A stretch of 38,484 nt of DNA from Spirochaetota bacterium (GTDB lineage: Bacteria > Spirochaetota > Spirochaetia > B11-G9): assembly GCA_024280415.1 (NCBI GenBank), contig JAJRQE010000170.1:1-38484 (forward strand), in the 5' to 3' direction. How positions within the stretch are numbered: the first letter of the stretch is position 1; every line of letters starts with the position of its first letter. The notes under the pieces were generated by a model. It was not told the DNA's origin and did not search any database. It was given only the letters and a program-made list of their open reading frames with translations. Positions 1 through 7,895 of the stretch are shown here, piece after piece. A program made the position numbers and the translations under genes.

Positions 1-76
1 CCTAAAGAGTGTTATGCAAGAAATGGATATTTAATAAGGTTGCAACAAACATGAATAGTAATAGATGGGAGTTATT

Positions 77-1093
77 ATGCAGAAATATAAAGTAATTTAT
101 CAGACCTCACTTTCAGAGGTTCATCAGGCAGCAGCTTTATCCTCTGCTCCTGAAAATCTGGATGTTGTTATACGACGGGACCCTTCCAGGGAAGAGATGA
201 TTGAACTGATCAGTGATGCTGATTTTCTTATAAGTGAGAGAGAGGGCATTATTGATAATGAGCTGATCTCCTGTGCTCCCGGTTTGAAACTGATTCAGCG
301 AATTGGAAGGAGATCATATGATATAGATCTTGAATATGCGAAAAGCAGTGGGGTTGCTGTCTGCACTCAGCCTATAGAAAAAGCATTAAATGTGGCTGAA
401 CATATGATGATGCAGATACTCACTCTCTCTAAATATACCCTTGGATCAATGAATATCATGAAGCCCGGAGCGTCCTGGGACAGAGAACCTCAAAAATGCG
501 ATGAAGACACATTTGCCATAAACTGGACCGGAATAAAGAATATACGTTCCCTCCATAACATGACAGTAGGGATCCTGGGTTTTGGTGAGGTTGGACACGA
601 GCTGGCTTTGCGCCTGAAGCCTTTCAGATCTGTGATTTTATATAACAAACGCAATAGACTTCCTGTATCTGTTGAGAAGGATCTTGGACTGCAGTATAGT
701 AACAGGGATGCTATGTTCAGGGAAAGTGATATTGTCTGTTCTCTCCTCCCTTTACTTCCTGGCATTCCAGGGTCTATTGATAAACCTACAATAGATCTTA
801 TGAAACATGGTTCCTTTTTAGTCCATTGTGGTGCCAGTTCTACAATAAATGAAAGGGATGTTGCAGAAGCATTGAAGTCAGGGCAGTTGGGAGGATTCGC
901 TGCAGACACATATGCCTGGGAACCTGTAGAACCGGATAACCCTCTTTTGGCTGTTTCCGTTAATCCAGTTATTAATATTGTATTAACCCCGCATATTGCT
1001 GTGGGCTCTGTCTCCAGACCGTGGTTTGAAAGTATATACACCAATATCATCAGTTATCTGGCTAAAGAGTCATTATCTGACCGGTTAGTGTAG
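77..1093 (+). CDS. D-2-hydroxyacid dehydrogenase family protein, catalytic Arg missing
   Basis: Cytosolic NAD(P)-dependent 2-hydroxyacid dehydrogenase fold, 338 aa, a usual family length. The dinucleotide-binding motif GFGEVG is at about residues 168-173, the family Glu lies in ADTYAWEP (about 282) and the catalytic His in TPHIA (about 306). In the segment that normally reads N-x-x-R-G this protein has HCGASS, so the substrate-binding catalytic Arg is replaced by Ala (about 253). I chose the ATG at 77 because GGGAG lies five bases upstream; an in-frame ATG at 65 lacks a ribosome site. It may be a divergent dehydrogenase or a protein that binds NAD without classical activity. Substrate unknown. 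In the 64 bases before it, two frames end in stops (32-34 and 52-54), so the tail of another gene may be present but I cannot tell which. Confidence 0.85.
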   Translation: MQKYKVIYQTSLSEVHQAAALSSAPENLDVVIRRDPSREEMIELISDADFLISEREGIIDNELISCAPGLKLIQRIGRRSYDIDLEYAKSSGVAVCTQPIEKALNVAEHMMMQILTLSKYTLGSMNIMKPGASWDREPQKCDEDTFAINWTGIKNIRSLHNMTVGILGFGEVGHELALRLKPFRSVILYNKRNRLPVSVEKDLGLQYSNRDAMFRESDIVCSLLPLLPGIPGSIDKPTIDLMKHGSFLVHCGASSTINERDVAEALKSGQLGGFAADTYAWEPVEPDNPLLAVSVNPVINIVLTPHIAVGSVSRPWFESIYTNIISYLAKESLSDRLV

Positions 1094-1118
1094 AAAGTAT
1101 TGTACAGGAGTCTATTAA

Positions 1119-1301
1119 ATGAAAGAAAAGCATGAATTGTATAATGTAAAAGTAAGTGTAATTGAAGTAAAAGAGTGCAGTGCCGGCTTGAAAGTCGGAG
1201 ATTTTTTTAGAATTAATGTCGAGAACGGATTTAAAATGAAAAGTTGTGATGACTGGTGTCCGGAAGCAGTTCATGTAATTCTTAATTGCCGACTTTTTTA
1301 A
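1119..1301 (+). CDS. Small TIGR04076-like protein, C-terminally truncated
   Basis: A 60-residue protein with a CAGGAG ribosome site (1105-1110). The pattern VKVSVIEVKECSAGLKVGD followed by CPEAVHVI resembles the TIGR04076 family of small proteins of unknown function (Cys-x-x-Gly-x-Lys-x-Gly-Asp, then CPEA-H). Members I recall run some 20-35 residues further, so this copy seems cut off just after the CPEAVH motif. Its last 20 bases overlap, tail to tail, the end of the convergent molybdenum hydroxylase gene, which suggests the truncation came from the event that joined the two genes. It follows the dehydrogenase by 25 bases and may be co-transcribed. Family assignment is from memory of the motif; it could be a non-functional remnant. 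Confidence 0.5.
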   Translation: MKEKHELYNVKVSVIEVKECSAGLKVGDFFRINVENGFKMKSCDDWCPEAVHVILNCRLF

Positions 1302-4053
1302 TCAATTTCTGATCCACAGGCAAATTGAATATCCTTACTCCTGTTGCATCAAAAATAGCATTTGTAATTGCCGGTGCTGTTGCCAGGGAAGGTGCTTCTG
1401 CCAGTCCCTTTACTCCCAGAGGACCCCATGGATGAGGAACCTCAACGACAATATTTGTGATTTCCGGGGCTTCATTTGCTCTGGGTAATCCCAGGTCTCC
1501 CTGGTTTTTAGTCACTGGCAACCCTCTTTCTGATGAGTATTTTTCTGTGAGTGCATAACCTACACCCATTACTACACCCCCTTCCTGCTGCCCTTCAACA
1601 GCTCTCTTGTTAAGAACTTTTCCAAGATCACTTACAGTTACAATTTTTTTTGTTAAGACTTTTCCACTTTCATCATCAATCTCCACCAAGGCAAGCTGTA
1701 CTCCGTATGCATAAGCCCAGTGAGTTCTTCTGCTCTCAAAATTGGGGGAATCATAATCTTTCTGAGTAATTTTTTCCGGAAAAGTTGCAGTTTGTGGTGG
1801 AAAAGCTCTGAATTCAGCTCTTAAAGGTGCTCCGAGTTCAGAAAGTTTGATTCTCTTATCTGCAGTACTGTCAATTACAGAATCTCCCTTTAACTTAAGA
1901 GCCGCAGGATTTGAGTTCCCCAGTTTTTCTGCAGCAGCTGTTAAAATATCAGAGAGAAGTTTTCTCGCCGCTCCCAGGGTCGCATTTCCTGTCATAAAAG
2001 TCTGCATAGATGCTGTTGTTGCCGTAGTAAAAGGTGTTTTCCCTGTATCAGGAAGTTTAACAGAAATTTCATCGACAGGAATCCCCAGTACTTCCGATAC
2101 TAATTTAGCCTGACCAATTGCAGCTCCCTGTCCAAATTCATGATGTGTTACCATTAATTCACATCTCCCTTCAGTTGAAAGTTCCAGAATTGCTCCGGCG
2201 CTTTCGGGGAATCCATGACCAAACCCAATGTTTTTAACTCCACATGCAACACCTATTCCATATCTTTTTCCGCCGGAATTTGGTGGAAGAGTAAATTTTT
2301 CTCTTGCTTTTTTGGCTTCCAGTAAAGCTTCGACTATTCCAGGTATTCCTGGCTCGAGAATATGATCGGTAACCGTTGGAAGGCCTGGTTTTAGTGCATT
2401 TTTCAGTCTGATATCGATTGTATCCATCCGCAGCTTTTCTGCAGCCATATTTATGAGGGACTCTATCATGAAATTGGCCTGGTTTGCGCCGAATCCACGC
2501 ATTGCCCCTCCCATTACATTATTGGTATAAACAGCTTTTCCTTTTATTGATAATTCCGGTATATAGTATGGACCCACGGCAAAAGTCATCGCATTTTCTA
2601 TAATATCATGCCCAAGGGATGCATAGGCACCTGTATCTGTTTCTATATCAACAATGAGTGATTTAAACTTACCAGATTTGTCTACACCCAGAGATGCCTC
2701 AAACTGTATTGCGTGTTTTTTCTGTACAATACGGAGAGAGTCTTCCCTGTCCAGAGTTATTTTTACGGTTCTGTTGAATTTCAGGGCAGCCGCTGCAAGA
2801 ATATGCTGGAAGAGAACATCTTCCTTGCCTCCGAATGCGCCTCCTGTTGGAAGTTGTATAACCCTTACTTTATTCTCTTCCAGACCAAGGGCTCCTGCAA
2901 CTTGTCTGCGGTCATCAAAAGCTGCCTGGGTAGGATAGTAAATTTCAACACCGCCTTTCCCGTCAGGTACAGCATAACCCGATTCAACTTCCAGGTAACC
3001 ATGAGCTATTCTGGAGGTGGAAAAGTTGCCCTGTACAATAATATCTGCTGAGTTCAGAGCCTCTGCCGGTTTGCCTCTCTTAAGAAATCCATTGTATAGA
3101 ATATTATCCTTTTTATTTTTATGTAACAGGGGTGCATTTTTATCAAGTGCCTCTTTTACACTGAAAATCCCTGGAAGCTCTTTATACTCAGCACTCACAA
3201 GAGACAGTGCTTTTTCGGCTCCCTCCCTGCTGTCTGCAAATACTGCAACTATTGGATCTGAAACGGATCTTATTCGCTCGCCGATTCCTACGAGTCCAGG
3301 CTGATCCTGCTCAACCATTCCTATTTTATTGGATCCATTTATATCATCAGCCTTTAAGAACCCTGCAAAACCTTTTATTTCGGAAATATGCTGGGTGTTT
3401 ATACTGTTAAGAATACCACTGGGAATATCAGAGAATTTGATTTTTCCAAATATTGCTCCCTCAAGCTCAATATCATCAGCATATTTTAACTGTCCTGTAA
3501 CTTTTGGCAGGGCATCCTTTCTTCTTAAAGATGCATCATCAGGAAGTCCTGTCAGTTTACTCTTTTCACCTCTTAGTACTCTGCCTGCATCTTCTACAGC
3601 ATCTACAATTTTTTGATAACCTGTGCATCTGCAGATATTTTTGGAACCAATATAATCTCTTATTACCTGCCTGGAGGGGTTCTTATTTTCGTTGAGTAAT
3701 CCTGTGGATGTTATAATCATGCCGGGAGTACAGTATCCGCACTGAAGAGCTCCTGCATTCACAAAGGCTTCCTGAACAGGATGGAGCTCACCTGACTTTG
3801 ATACTAACCCTTCTATTGTTCTTATTTCTGAGTTCTCAAGGAGATTATGATCCATTTTAATTCTGCATGATTTAATAGGTTTTCCATTGAGCAGCACTGT
3901 ACAGGATCCGCAGTGACCCTCGCTGCATCCTTTTTTGACACCTGTAAGGTGTAATTCATATCTAAGAAAATTCTGTAAAGTCTTAACAGGATCACTTTTT
4001 GTATTGATCAGTGAACCATTGACAGTAAAATTAATACCCTTATCTGCATCCAT
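1282..4053 (-). CDS. Single-chain [2Fe-2S]/molybdopterin hydroxylase (xanthine dehydrogenase/aldehyde oxidoreductase family)
   Basis: 923 aa, combining what are often two subunits. Residues 1-155 are the iron-sulfur part: plant-type cluster ligands C43, C48, C51, C63, then the second cluster C105, C108, C141, C143. From about 170 onward is the molybdopterin domain with the GGAFGGKED loop, the MRGFGANQ segment and the active-site Glu at about 886 in GVKGLAEAP. The order matches Desulfovibrio-type aldehyde oxidoreductase (Mop), which has no FAD subunit; no FAD subunit is seen here either. Such enzymes hydroxylate purines, other N-heterocycles or aldehydes in the cytoplasm; the substrate cannot be read from the sequence. 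The ATG at 4053 has a good CAGGGAG site. It is separated from the upstream RibD-like genes by a minus-strand terminator at 4121-4142, so it probably has its own promoter. Confidence 0.9.
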   Translation of the reverse strand: MDADKGINFTVNGSLINTKSDPVKTLQNFLRYELHLTGVKKGCSEGHCGSCTVLLNGKPIKSCRIKMDHNLLENSEIRTIEGLVSKSGELHPVQEAFVNAGALQCGYCTPGMIITSTGLLNENKNPSRQVIRDYIGSKNICRCTGYQKIVDAVEDAGRVLRGEKSKLTGLPDDASLRRKDALPKVTGQLKYADDIELEGAIFGKIKFSDIPSGILNSINTQHISEIKGFAGFLKADDINGSNKIGMVEQDQPGLVGIGERIRSVSDPIVAVFADSREGAEKALSLVSAEYKELPGIFSVKEALDKNAPLLHKNKKDNILYNGFLKRGKPAEALNSADIIVQGNFSTSRIAHGYLEVESGYAVPDGKGGVEIYYPTQAAFDDRRQVAGALGLEENKVRVIQLPTGGAFGGKEDVLFQHILAAAALKFNRTVKITLDREDSLRIVQKKHAIQFEASLGVDKSGKFKSLIVDIETDTGAYASLGHDIIENAMTFAVGPYYIPELSIKGKAVYTNNVMGGAMRGFGANQANFMIESLINMAAEKLRMDTIDIRLKNALKPGLPTVTDHILEPGIPGIVEALLEAKKAREKFTLPPNSGGKRYGIGVACGVKNIGFGHGFPESAGAILELSTEGRCELMVTHHEFGQGAAIGQAKLVSEVLGIPVDEISVKLPDTGKTPFTTATTASMQTFMTGNATLGAARKLLSDILTAAAEKLGNSNPAALKLKGDSVIDSTADKRIKLSELGAPLRAEFRAFPPQTATFPEKITQKDYDSPNFESRRTHWAYAYGVQLALVEIDDESGKVLTKKIVTVSDLGKVLNKRAVEGQQEGGVVMGVGYALTEKYSSERGLPVTKNQGDLGLPRANEAPEITNIVVEVPHPWGPLGVKGLAEAPSLATAPAITNAIFDATGVRIFNLPVDQKLIKKVGN

Positions 4054-4120
4054 TGTTTGCTCCCTGGAAGAAAAATATTCAAAAGAAGGTTGACTATATC
4101 ATACATTATTAATTATTTGT

Positions 4121-4142
4121 AAAAAAAAACCGGATCAGCCGG
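4121..4142 (-). terminator. Rho-independent terminator of the RibD-like operon
   Basis: Read on the minus strand, CCGG, a five-base loop (CTGAT) and CCGG are followed directly by nine T residues (A run 4121-4129 on the plus strand). The stem is short but GC-only and the T-run is uninterrupted. It lies after the two RibD-like genes and 68 bases before the hydroxylase start, so it should separate the two transcripts. Confidence 0.7.
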
Positions 4143-4354
4143 GAGGAAAAGAAATAGCTGAAGTGTGGAATCCAACCATCCTGAAGAAAGCAGGAGGGTT
4201 GGTTCTCTAAAGGGGAAAGTACAGCGTAATACTCCTGATTATCTTCCCCTGGAATATCAATTCTATAAACTTTTTCTGTTCCGCCGTAACCAGCTGCAAG
4301 CCCATCTTCTACTGCCTGGACTGCAGCCCTGTAACTACCGAACTCAGCAATGTA
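4143..4354 (-). pseudogene. Open frame without a start codon after the second RibD-like gene; possible gene remnant or readthrough extension
   Basis: This stretch of about 210 bases follows directly, and in the same frame, the TAA of the 306-residue RibD-like gene. The frame stays open for 81 codons to a TAA at 4109-4111. The first 50 residues look like real protein (AEFGSYRAAVQAVEDGLAAG, then a segment with YRIDIPGED and YYAVLSPLE). There is no in-frame ATG, GTG or TTG. The part past 4142 runs into the terminator and is unlikely to be coding. The RibD-like protein already ends where its family normally ends (RYRMEYK), so I favour a decayed separate gene. Stop readthrough giving a C-terminal extension is the alternative. 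I do not recognise the family. Apart from this I see nothing in 4054-4354 except the terminator and the upstream region of the hydroxylase. Confidence 0.35.
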
Positions 4355-5275
4355 TTATTTATACTCCATTCTGTACCGGGTATAGAAAAAGTAATCACTG
4401 TGGCTGTGAATTGAAATAACTTTACAGTGGGGGTGATTATTTAAAGTAAAAGAATCCATTCTTTTACCAAGTGACAGGGCTTCACCTCCAATAAATACTG
4501 ACGAAGTATTGAGATACAGCTCATCGAGTAATGTATCTCTCATCAGGGATACCAGAAATGTGGGACTCTCTATGAGCATGGTGTCAATTCCAAGGGATTT
4601 TAGAAATTGCAGAAGTTCTGTCAGGTTAATGCATCCGGCTTTACCCATTGATACTATACCTTTTATGTTATTTGTAAGAGCTGTAGTTGCAGCATTGTTA
4701 AAATCTATAAAACTGGATCCCAGGGATTCCTTCAATACTTTTTTCCCTTCCTCTGTAGTTACAATAAGCAGGGGAATATCAGAGTTTTGCACAATCCTGT
4801 GATCCAAAGGGAAATTTGAACCATCTCCGCTTACTATAACATGTAAAGGCACCCCGGACTTTCCTTCCTCTATTCTTGAAGTTTCCAGGTCAGAGTCATA
4901 TATATGGCCTGTAAGTGCCGGTTCTTTGGCTATTGTACTGTCTCCCATAAGTACCGCATCACAAACAGAGCGGAGCATATTGAGAATCCAGTAATCTGCA
5001 AGTGCGCCCTGGTCATCTTTTTTATTCCCTCTTGCTACGAGAGTACCGTCAGGAGATTCAGGGAAAGCAATTTTTCCGTCTATAGACTGTACAAAAGATC
5101 CAAGAGTATAGGTTCTTGTGGCTGGTAGTGCGGGGAAGGAAAAATTACCGTAAACTTCCTCTGTTTTTTTATAAGTATCTTTCTGGTGATTTATATATTT
5201 TGAATCCTTACTCTGATAAATCCTGTTTAGTTTTATTTTGTCTGCAGGGAAATCTATTTTGTATTGATTGGACAT
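4355..5275 (-). CDS. RibD C-terminal domain (dihydrofolate reductase-like) protein, 306 aa
   Basis: The reductase domain of RibD (PF01872) without the deaminase domain. Recognisable blocks are GSFVQSIDGKIA (about 58-69), MLRSVCDAVLMGDSTI (about 98-113) and LIESPTFLVSLMRDTLLDEL followed by SSVFIGG near the C-terminus, ending in the usual RY. Family members reduce the ribosyl group of a pyrimidine with NADPH (RibD) or act as general dihydrofolate-reductase-like enzymes. No other riboflavin gene is nearby, so a biosynthetic role is doubtful; a reductase in the local catabolic pathway is more likely (inference). Its ATG follows the TAA of the upstream paralogue with no base between (TAAATG), which implies translational coupling and perhaps a heteromeric enzyme. 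Residues 1-50 form an extension not typical of the domain. Confidence 0.8.
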   Translation of the reverse strand: MSNQYKIDFPADKIKLNRIYQSKDSKYINHQKDTYKKTEEVYGNFSFPALPATRTYTLGSFVQSIDGKIAFPESPDGTLVARGNKKDDQGALADYWILNMLRSVCDAVLMGDSTIAKEPALTGHIYDSDLETSRIEEGKSGVPLHVIVSGDGSNFPLDHRIVQNSDIPLLIVTTEEGKKVLKESLGSSFIDFNNAATTALTNNIKGIVSMGKAGCINLTELLQFLKSLGIDTMLIESPTFLVSLMRDTLLDELYLNTSSVFIGGEALSLGKRMDSFTLNNHPHCKVISIHSHSDYFFYTRYRMEYK

Positions 5276-6397
5276 TTACTGCTCCCCTCCGAAAGATTTG
5301 ATTTTTCTTGTATCCAGAACCACAACAGCTGCTTCATCGGGCTCATCTGAAATTATTTCTGCAACAGGAAAACTCTTCGGTATTTTACCTGTCGGGGTGT
5401 CGAAAAAATCAATAAAGCGTTCCTGGAAATTGTTCAGAACCAATTTTTTAATTCTGCTCTCAATGTCAGGATTATTTTCTACTACTTCCCTGAGAGACGG
5501 TTTCCTGGCAAATGTAAAATTGAACTGATCGATTATTCCTGCCTGGCAGAAGGCTTTCAGCACCTTTTTCCCTCCATCGTGGTTGGCAAGTATAATATTG
5601 TATTCTTTAAACAAAATACCCGGAAGTTTCGGCAGATCCAGCTTATCCGGATTATCCCTATGAGAAATGGTAATTAATATTTTGTCTATTCTGTCTCCTA
5701 GATTATATTCTTCAGCTCGTTCTTTTATCTTTTCAGCTCCTATTTGACTGGTAACTATATAGGCTTCAACAGGAGAACCATCAGGAAGCTTTTCATGGAA
5801 AACAGAAGCAGATAAAAGATCCGGATCTGTTCTTTTACCACTCTGGGTAACAACAATCTGGGCAGGATATTCTCTGTTCGAAGCATAACCCAGTTCCTGC
5901 ATAAGTTTTCTCTGTTCTTTGAAACGTTTCATCATATTTGGATCTGCAGCTTTTAAATGGGGCCACTCTGCACAGAATTGGGGCAGCCACATATAACCGG
6001 GACTGCCGTCTTTTCCAGGAACACCGTCATTAATAACTGTACTGCTTCCAACGATTACCGCATCAGTAATGGCATACTGCATCGCAAGACGGTAGCCGTC
6101 CATAACATTGCTGTTTGCAATAATTCCGCCTCCGCTAAGTCCGTCAATGTTGAAAATCCAGTGTTCAACATCGTAAATTGATAATGAACCATCTTTTCTG
6201 ACATATGGTTCTGACCATATGCTATCAGCGGGTCTTAAAATAAACATACCTATAATAGCTGTTTTCTTTGTTTTCAGAGGATCTGTTATTATTGGAAAAT
6301 TACCATCATGATGAAATTTCTTCATCCCTTCTGTAAAAGGTATTTTTACCTTAATTCGGTTTTCATCATGGAATATTCCGGAATGTTTCAGCTTCAT
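5276..6397 (-). CDS. RibD C-terminal domain (dihydrofolate reductase-like) protein, 373 aa
   Basis: A longer, diverged paralogue of the gene that follows it. The TDAVIVGSSTVINDG block matches the nucleotide-binding region of PF01872 (the paralogue has CDAVLMGDSTIAKEP). Near the C-terminus, ILANHDGGKKVLKAF-type and AGIIDQFNFTFARKPSL segments match the family's 'EGG...L...gLvDEl' region, though the usual ESG motif is altered. An insertion between these blocks (WLPQFCAEWPHLKAADPNMM and beyond) lengthens it. I set the start at 6397 because AGGAGG lies just before that ATG; the frame reaches an ATG at 6424 that has no ribosome site. It heads the RibD-like pair and is divergent from the importer operon across a 128-base region containing the HutC-type operator, so both directions could share control. 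Confidence 0.7.
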   Translation of the reverse strand: MKLKHSGIFHDENRIKVKIPFTEGMKKFHHDGNFPIITDPLKTKKTAIIGMFILRPADSIWSEPYVRKDGSLSIYDVEHWIFNIDGLSGGGIIANSNVMDGYRLAMQYAITDAVIVGSSTVINDGVPGKDGSPGYMWLPQFCAEWPHLKAADPNMMKRFKEQRKLMQELGYASNREYPAQIVVTQSGKRTDPDLLSASVFHEKLPDGSPVEAYIVTSQIGAEKIKERAEEYNLGDRIDKILITISHRDNPDKLDLPKLPGILFKEYNIILANHDGGKKVLKAFCQAGIIDQFNFTFARKPSLREVVENNPDIESRIKKLVLNNFQERFIDFFDTPTGKIPKSFPVAEIISDEPDEAAVVVLDTRKIKSFGGEQ

Positions 6398-6440
6398 ACC
6401 AACCTCCTGTAAAATAATAGTCAAAAAATGAATATAATTC

Positions 6441-6480
6441 TTGACAACTTAAATATTCTATCATAAAGTTGTCTATACAT
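6441..6480 (+). promoter_or_regulatory. Promoter of the importer operon with a HutC-type operator at the start of transcription
   Basis: TTGACA (6441-6446), 17-base spacer, TAAAGT (6464-6469). Immediately downstream TTGTCTATACAT (6469-6480) contains GTCTATAC (6471-6478), an exact match to the known HutC-subfamily operator core GT-N-TA-N-AC. The 13 bases AGTTGTCTATACA (6467-6479) recur before the nucleotidase gene at 18743-18755. In addition GACAACTT (6443-6450) and AAGTTGTC (6466-6473) form a perfect 8-base inverted repeat spanning the promoter. A repressor bound here would cover the -10 and +1. That the HutC-type protein at 17955-18686 is the repressor is inference. Confidence 0.75.
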
Positions 6481-6525
6481 CTATATGAGTAAGCAGATAT
6501 TTTAAAATTTTCAGGAGGAGATCAG

Positions 6526-7833
6526 ATGAAGAAGAGTTATGCACTGACAGTGCTAGTAGTTTTACTGTTAGTACCTGCATTTGCATTTGCAGGCGGTAAG
6601 ACCGAAGAACCGGGAGAGATGGGTCCTGTAATAGTCTGGAGTGAAATTAATATAAAAGCTCCCCAGACAAATCTGGATGAGAACTTTGCAAAGGCTGTTG
6701 AAGGAATTGAAGATGCAATGGGGACAGAGCTTATTATAGTTACTACTCCCTATAAGGAGATTAGTGCGAAGGTCAACCTTGCTGTTCAGGCAGGTGGAGA
6801 TGTTCCTGATATTGCACAGCTGAAAGTATCTAAACTTGCTTTTCATGTAGATAACGGTACTTTGATGGATATTACAAAATATGTTGAAGCTTCTCCATGG
6901 TATGCAGGAATGAATAAATCTGCTTTGGATGCAGGACGAGGTGCTGATGGTAAGATCTATGCTGTTCCTTTTAATACAAGATCTACACTTACATATTCAT
7001 ATACTGATGCGTTCCCCGATGGACCGCCATTAACAACCGATGATATTCTTGCTGCCGGGCCTGGTTTAAAAGAAAAAGGGATGTTTACAATAACAGGAAA
7101 GGCTTCTGAACAGCAGGGTGTACAGGTATGGTGGTGGCCACTGATCAGAACTTTTGGGGGTCATTTTGCAGACTCAGATGGTAAAGTAGCATGGGCTAAC
7201 GATGCGACTGTTAAAGCCATAGAATTTACAAGGGAACTTATTTCAAAAGGATATGCACCTGAAGTAATCCTTTCTCCTGGTTTTGATGATGAAATCCCGT
7301 TTATGAATGGTGATGTAGGAGCTTTCAATGCTGGTTCCTGGTCCTATGTATGGTTAAATCCCCTTACCACTCCCTCTGGTGTAAAGTATGATAATAAATC
7401 AGCTTCAGTGGAAGAGGCGATAAAAGCAGGTGACCTTGTTCTTTCCCCTCAAATTTCTGCTCCCGGCAGTAAACATGTTACTCCGCTGGATGGAATCCTA
7501 TGGGCAATTCCTGTTGGATCAAAAAATGTAGAAGGTGCTCAGGCTTTTATCGATTTTATGATGCAGACAAAAGTGAATACTGATGTGGCTTATGCCTGGG
7601 GTGGTGTTCCAACCATCGATGCAGGTAAAAATGATCCCAGATATGCAGATAGTGTGTATTGGAGCAAGGTTACTGAATTTATGAGTAAATATGCTGAAGC
7701 AATGGAACCAGTAGCTAATTATGATGAAGCAACATTAAAATTTGCTGATATTGCTATAGCCCTTATACATAACACTGGAAAGGATATTATGCCTGTTCTT
7801 AAACAGGCACAGGATGAACTAAACGCAGAGTAA
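6526..7833 (+). CDS. ABC importer extracellular substrate-binding protein (family 1, MalE-like)
   Basis: 435 aa with a clear signal peptide: KK at residues 3-4, a hydrophobic stretch to about 22, and likely signal peptidase I cleavage after AFA before GGKTEE. There is no lipobox Cys, so the protein is periplasmic. The body has the layout of carbohydrate-binding solute-binding proteins, for example a Trp-rich WWWPLIRTFGG segment, AFNAGSWSYVWLNP and DGILWAIPVGSKN near the hinge. A strong AGGAGG ribosome site precedes the ATG. It is the first gene of the plus-strand operon, behind the operator-bearing promoter, and is followed by a stem-loop and two permease genes. The MalEFG-type family suggests a sugar, polyol or glycoside ligand; which one cannot be told. 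Confidence 0.9.
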   Translation: MKKSYALTVLVVLLLVPAFAFAGGKTEEPGEMGPVIVWSEINIKAPQTNLDENFAKAVEGIEDAMGTELIIVTTPYKEISAKVNLAVQAGGDVPDIAQLKVSKLAFHVDNGTLMDITKYVEASPWYAGMNKSALDAGRGADGKIYAVPFNTRSTLTYSYTDAFPDGPPLTTDDILAAGPGLKEKGMFTITGKASEQQGVQVWWWPLIRTFGGHFADSDGKVAWANDATVKAIEFTRELISKGYAPEVILSPGFDDEIPFMNGDVGAFNAGSWSYVWLNPLTTPSGVKYDNKSASVEEAIKAGDLVLSPQISAPGSKHVTPLDGILWAIPVGSKNVEGAQAFIDFMMQTKVNTDVAYAWGGVPTIDAGKNDPRYADSVYWSKVTEFMSKYAEAMEPVANYDEATLKFADIAIALIHNTGKDIMPVLKQAQDELNAE

Positions 7834-7849
7834 TATCATATTACTTACC

Positions 7850-7871
7850 GGGCTGGATATAATTCCAGCCC
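7850..7871 (+). terminator. Intercistronic stem-loop after the binding-protein gene
   Basis: GGGCTGGA and TCCAGCCC form a perfect 8-base stem with a six-base loop (TATAAT), followed by ATTTT. It lies between the binding-protein stop and the permease ribosome site. Such hairpins in this position usually protect the upstream mRNA or cause partial termination, giving more binding protein than permease. The T-run is weak, so full termination is unlikely. Confidence 0.7.
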
Positions 7872-7895
7872 ATTTTGATATTAGCAGGAGTAGAT

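Noticed and set aside
490-1050. Minus-strand open frame of 186 codons
   Set aside because: It lies wholly within, and antisense to, the dehydrogenase gene and resembles no known protein.
2525-2532. GTATAAAC, a match to the HutC core GT-N-TA-N-AC
   Set aside because: It lies deep inside the hydroxylase coding region, lacks the TTGT/ACAA flanks of the two promoter sites, and an 8-base degenerate motif occurs by chance.
1282-4053. Loss of the active-site motif in the fused hydroxylase (GLAE in place of GxGE)
   Set aside because: The essential Glu is present in the right context; only the neighbouring Gly is Ala, a change I regard as within family variation.
4165-4419. Plus-strand open frame of 84 codons in the gap after the RibD-like genes
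   Set aside because: Its translation has no family resemblance and unnatural composition; the opposite strand over the same bases reads like protein and carries the terminator.
4355-6397. RibD-like pair as part of a riboflavin biosynthesis operon
   Set aside because: No deaminase domain, ribE, ribBA or ribH, and no FMN riboswitch, is nearby.
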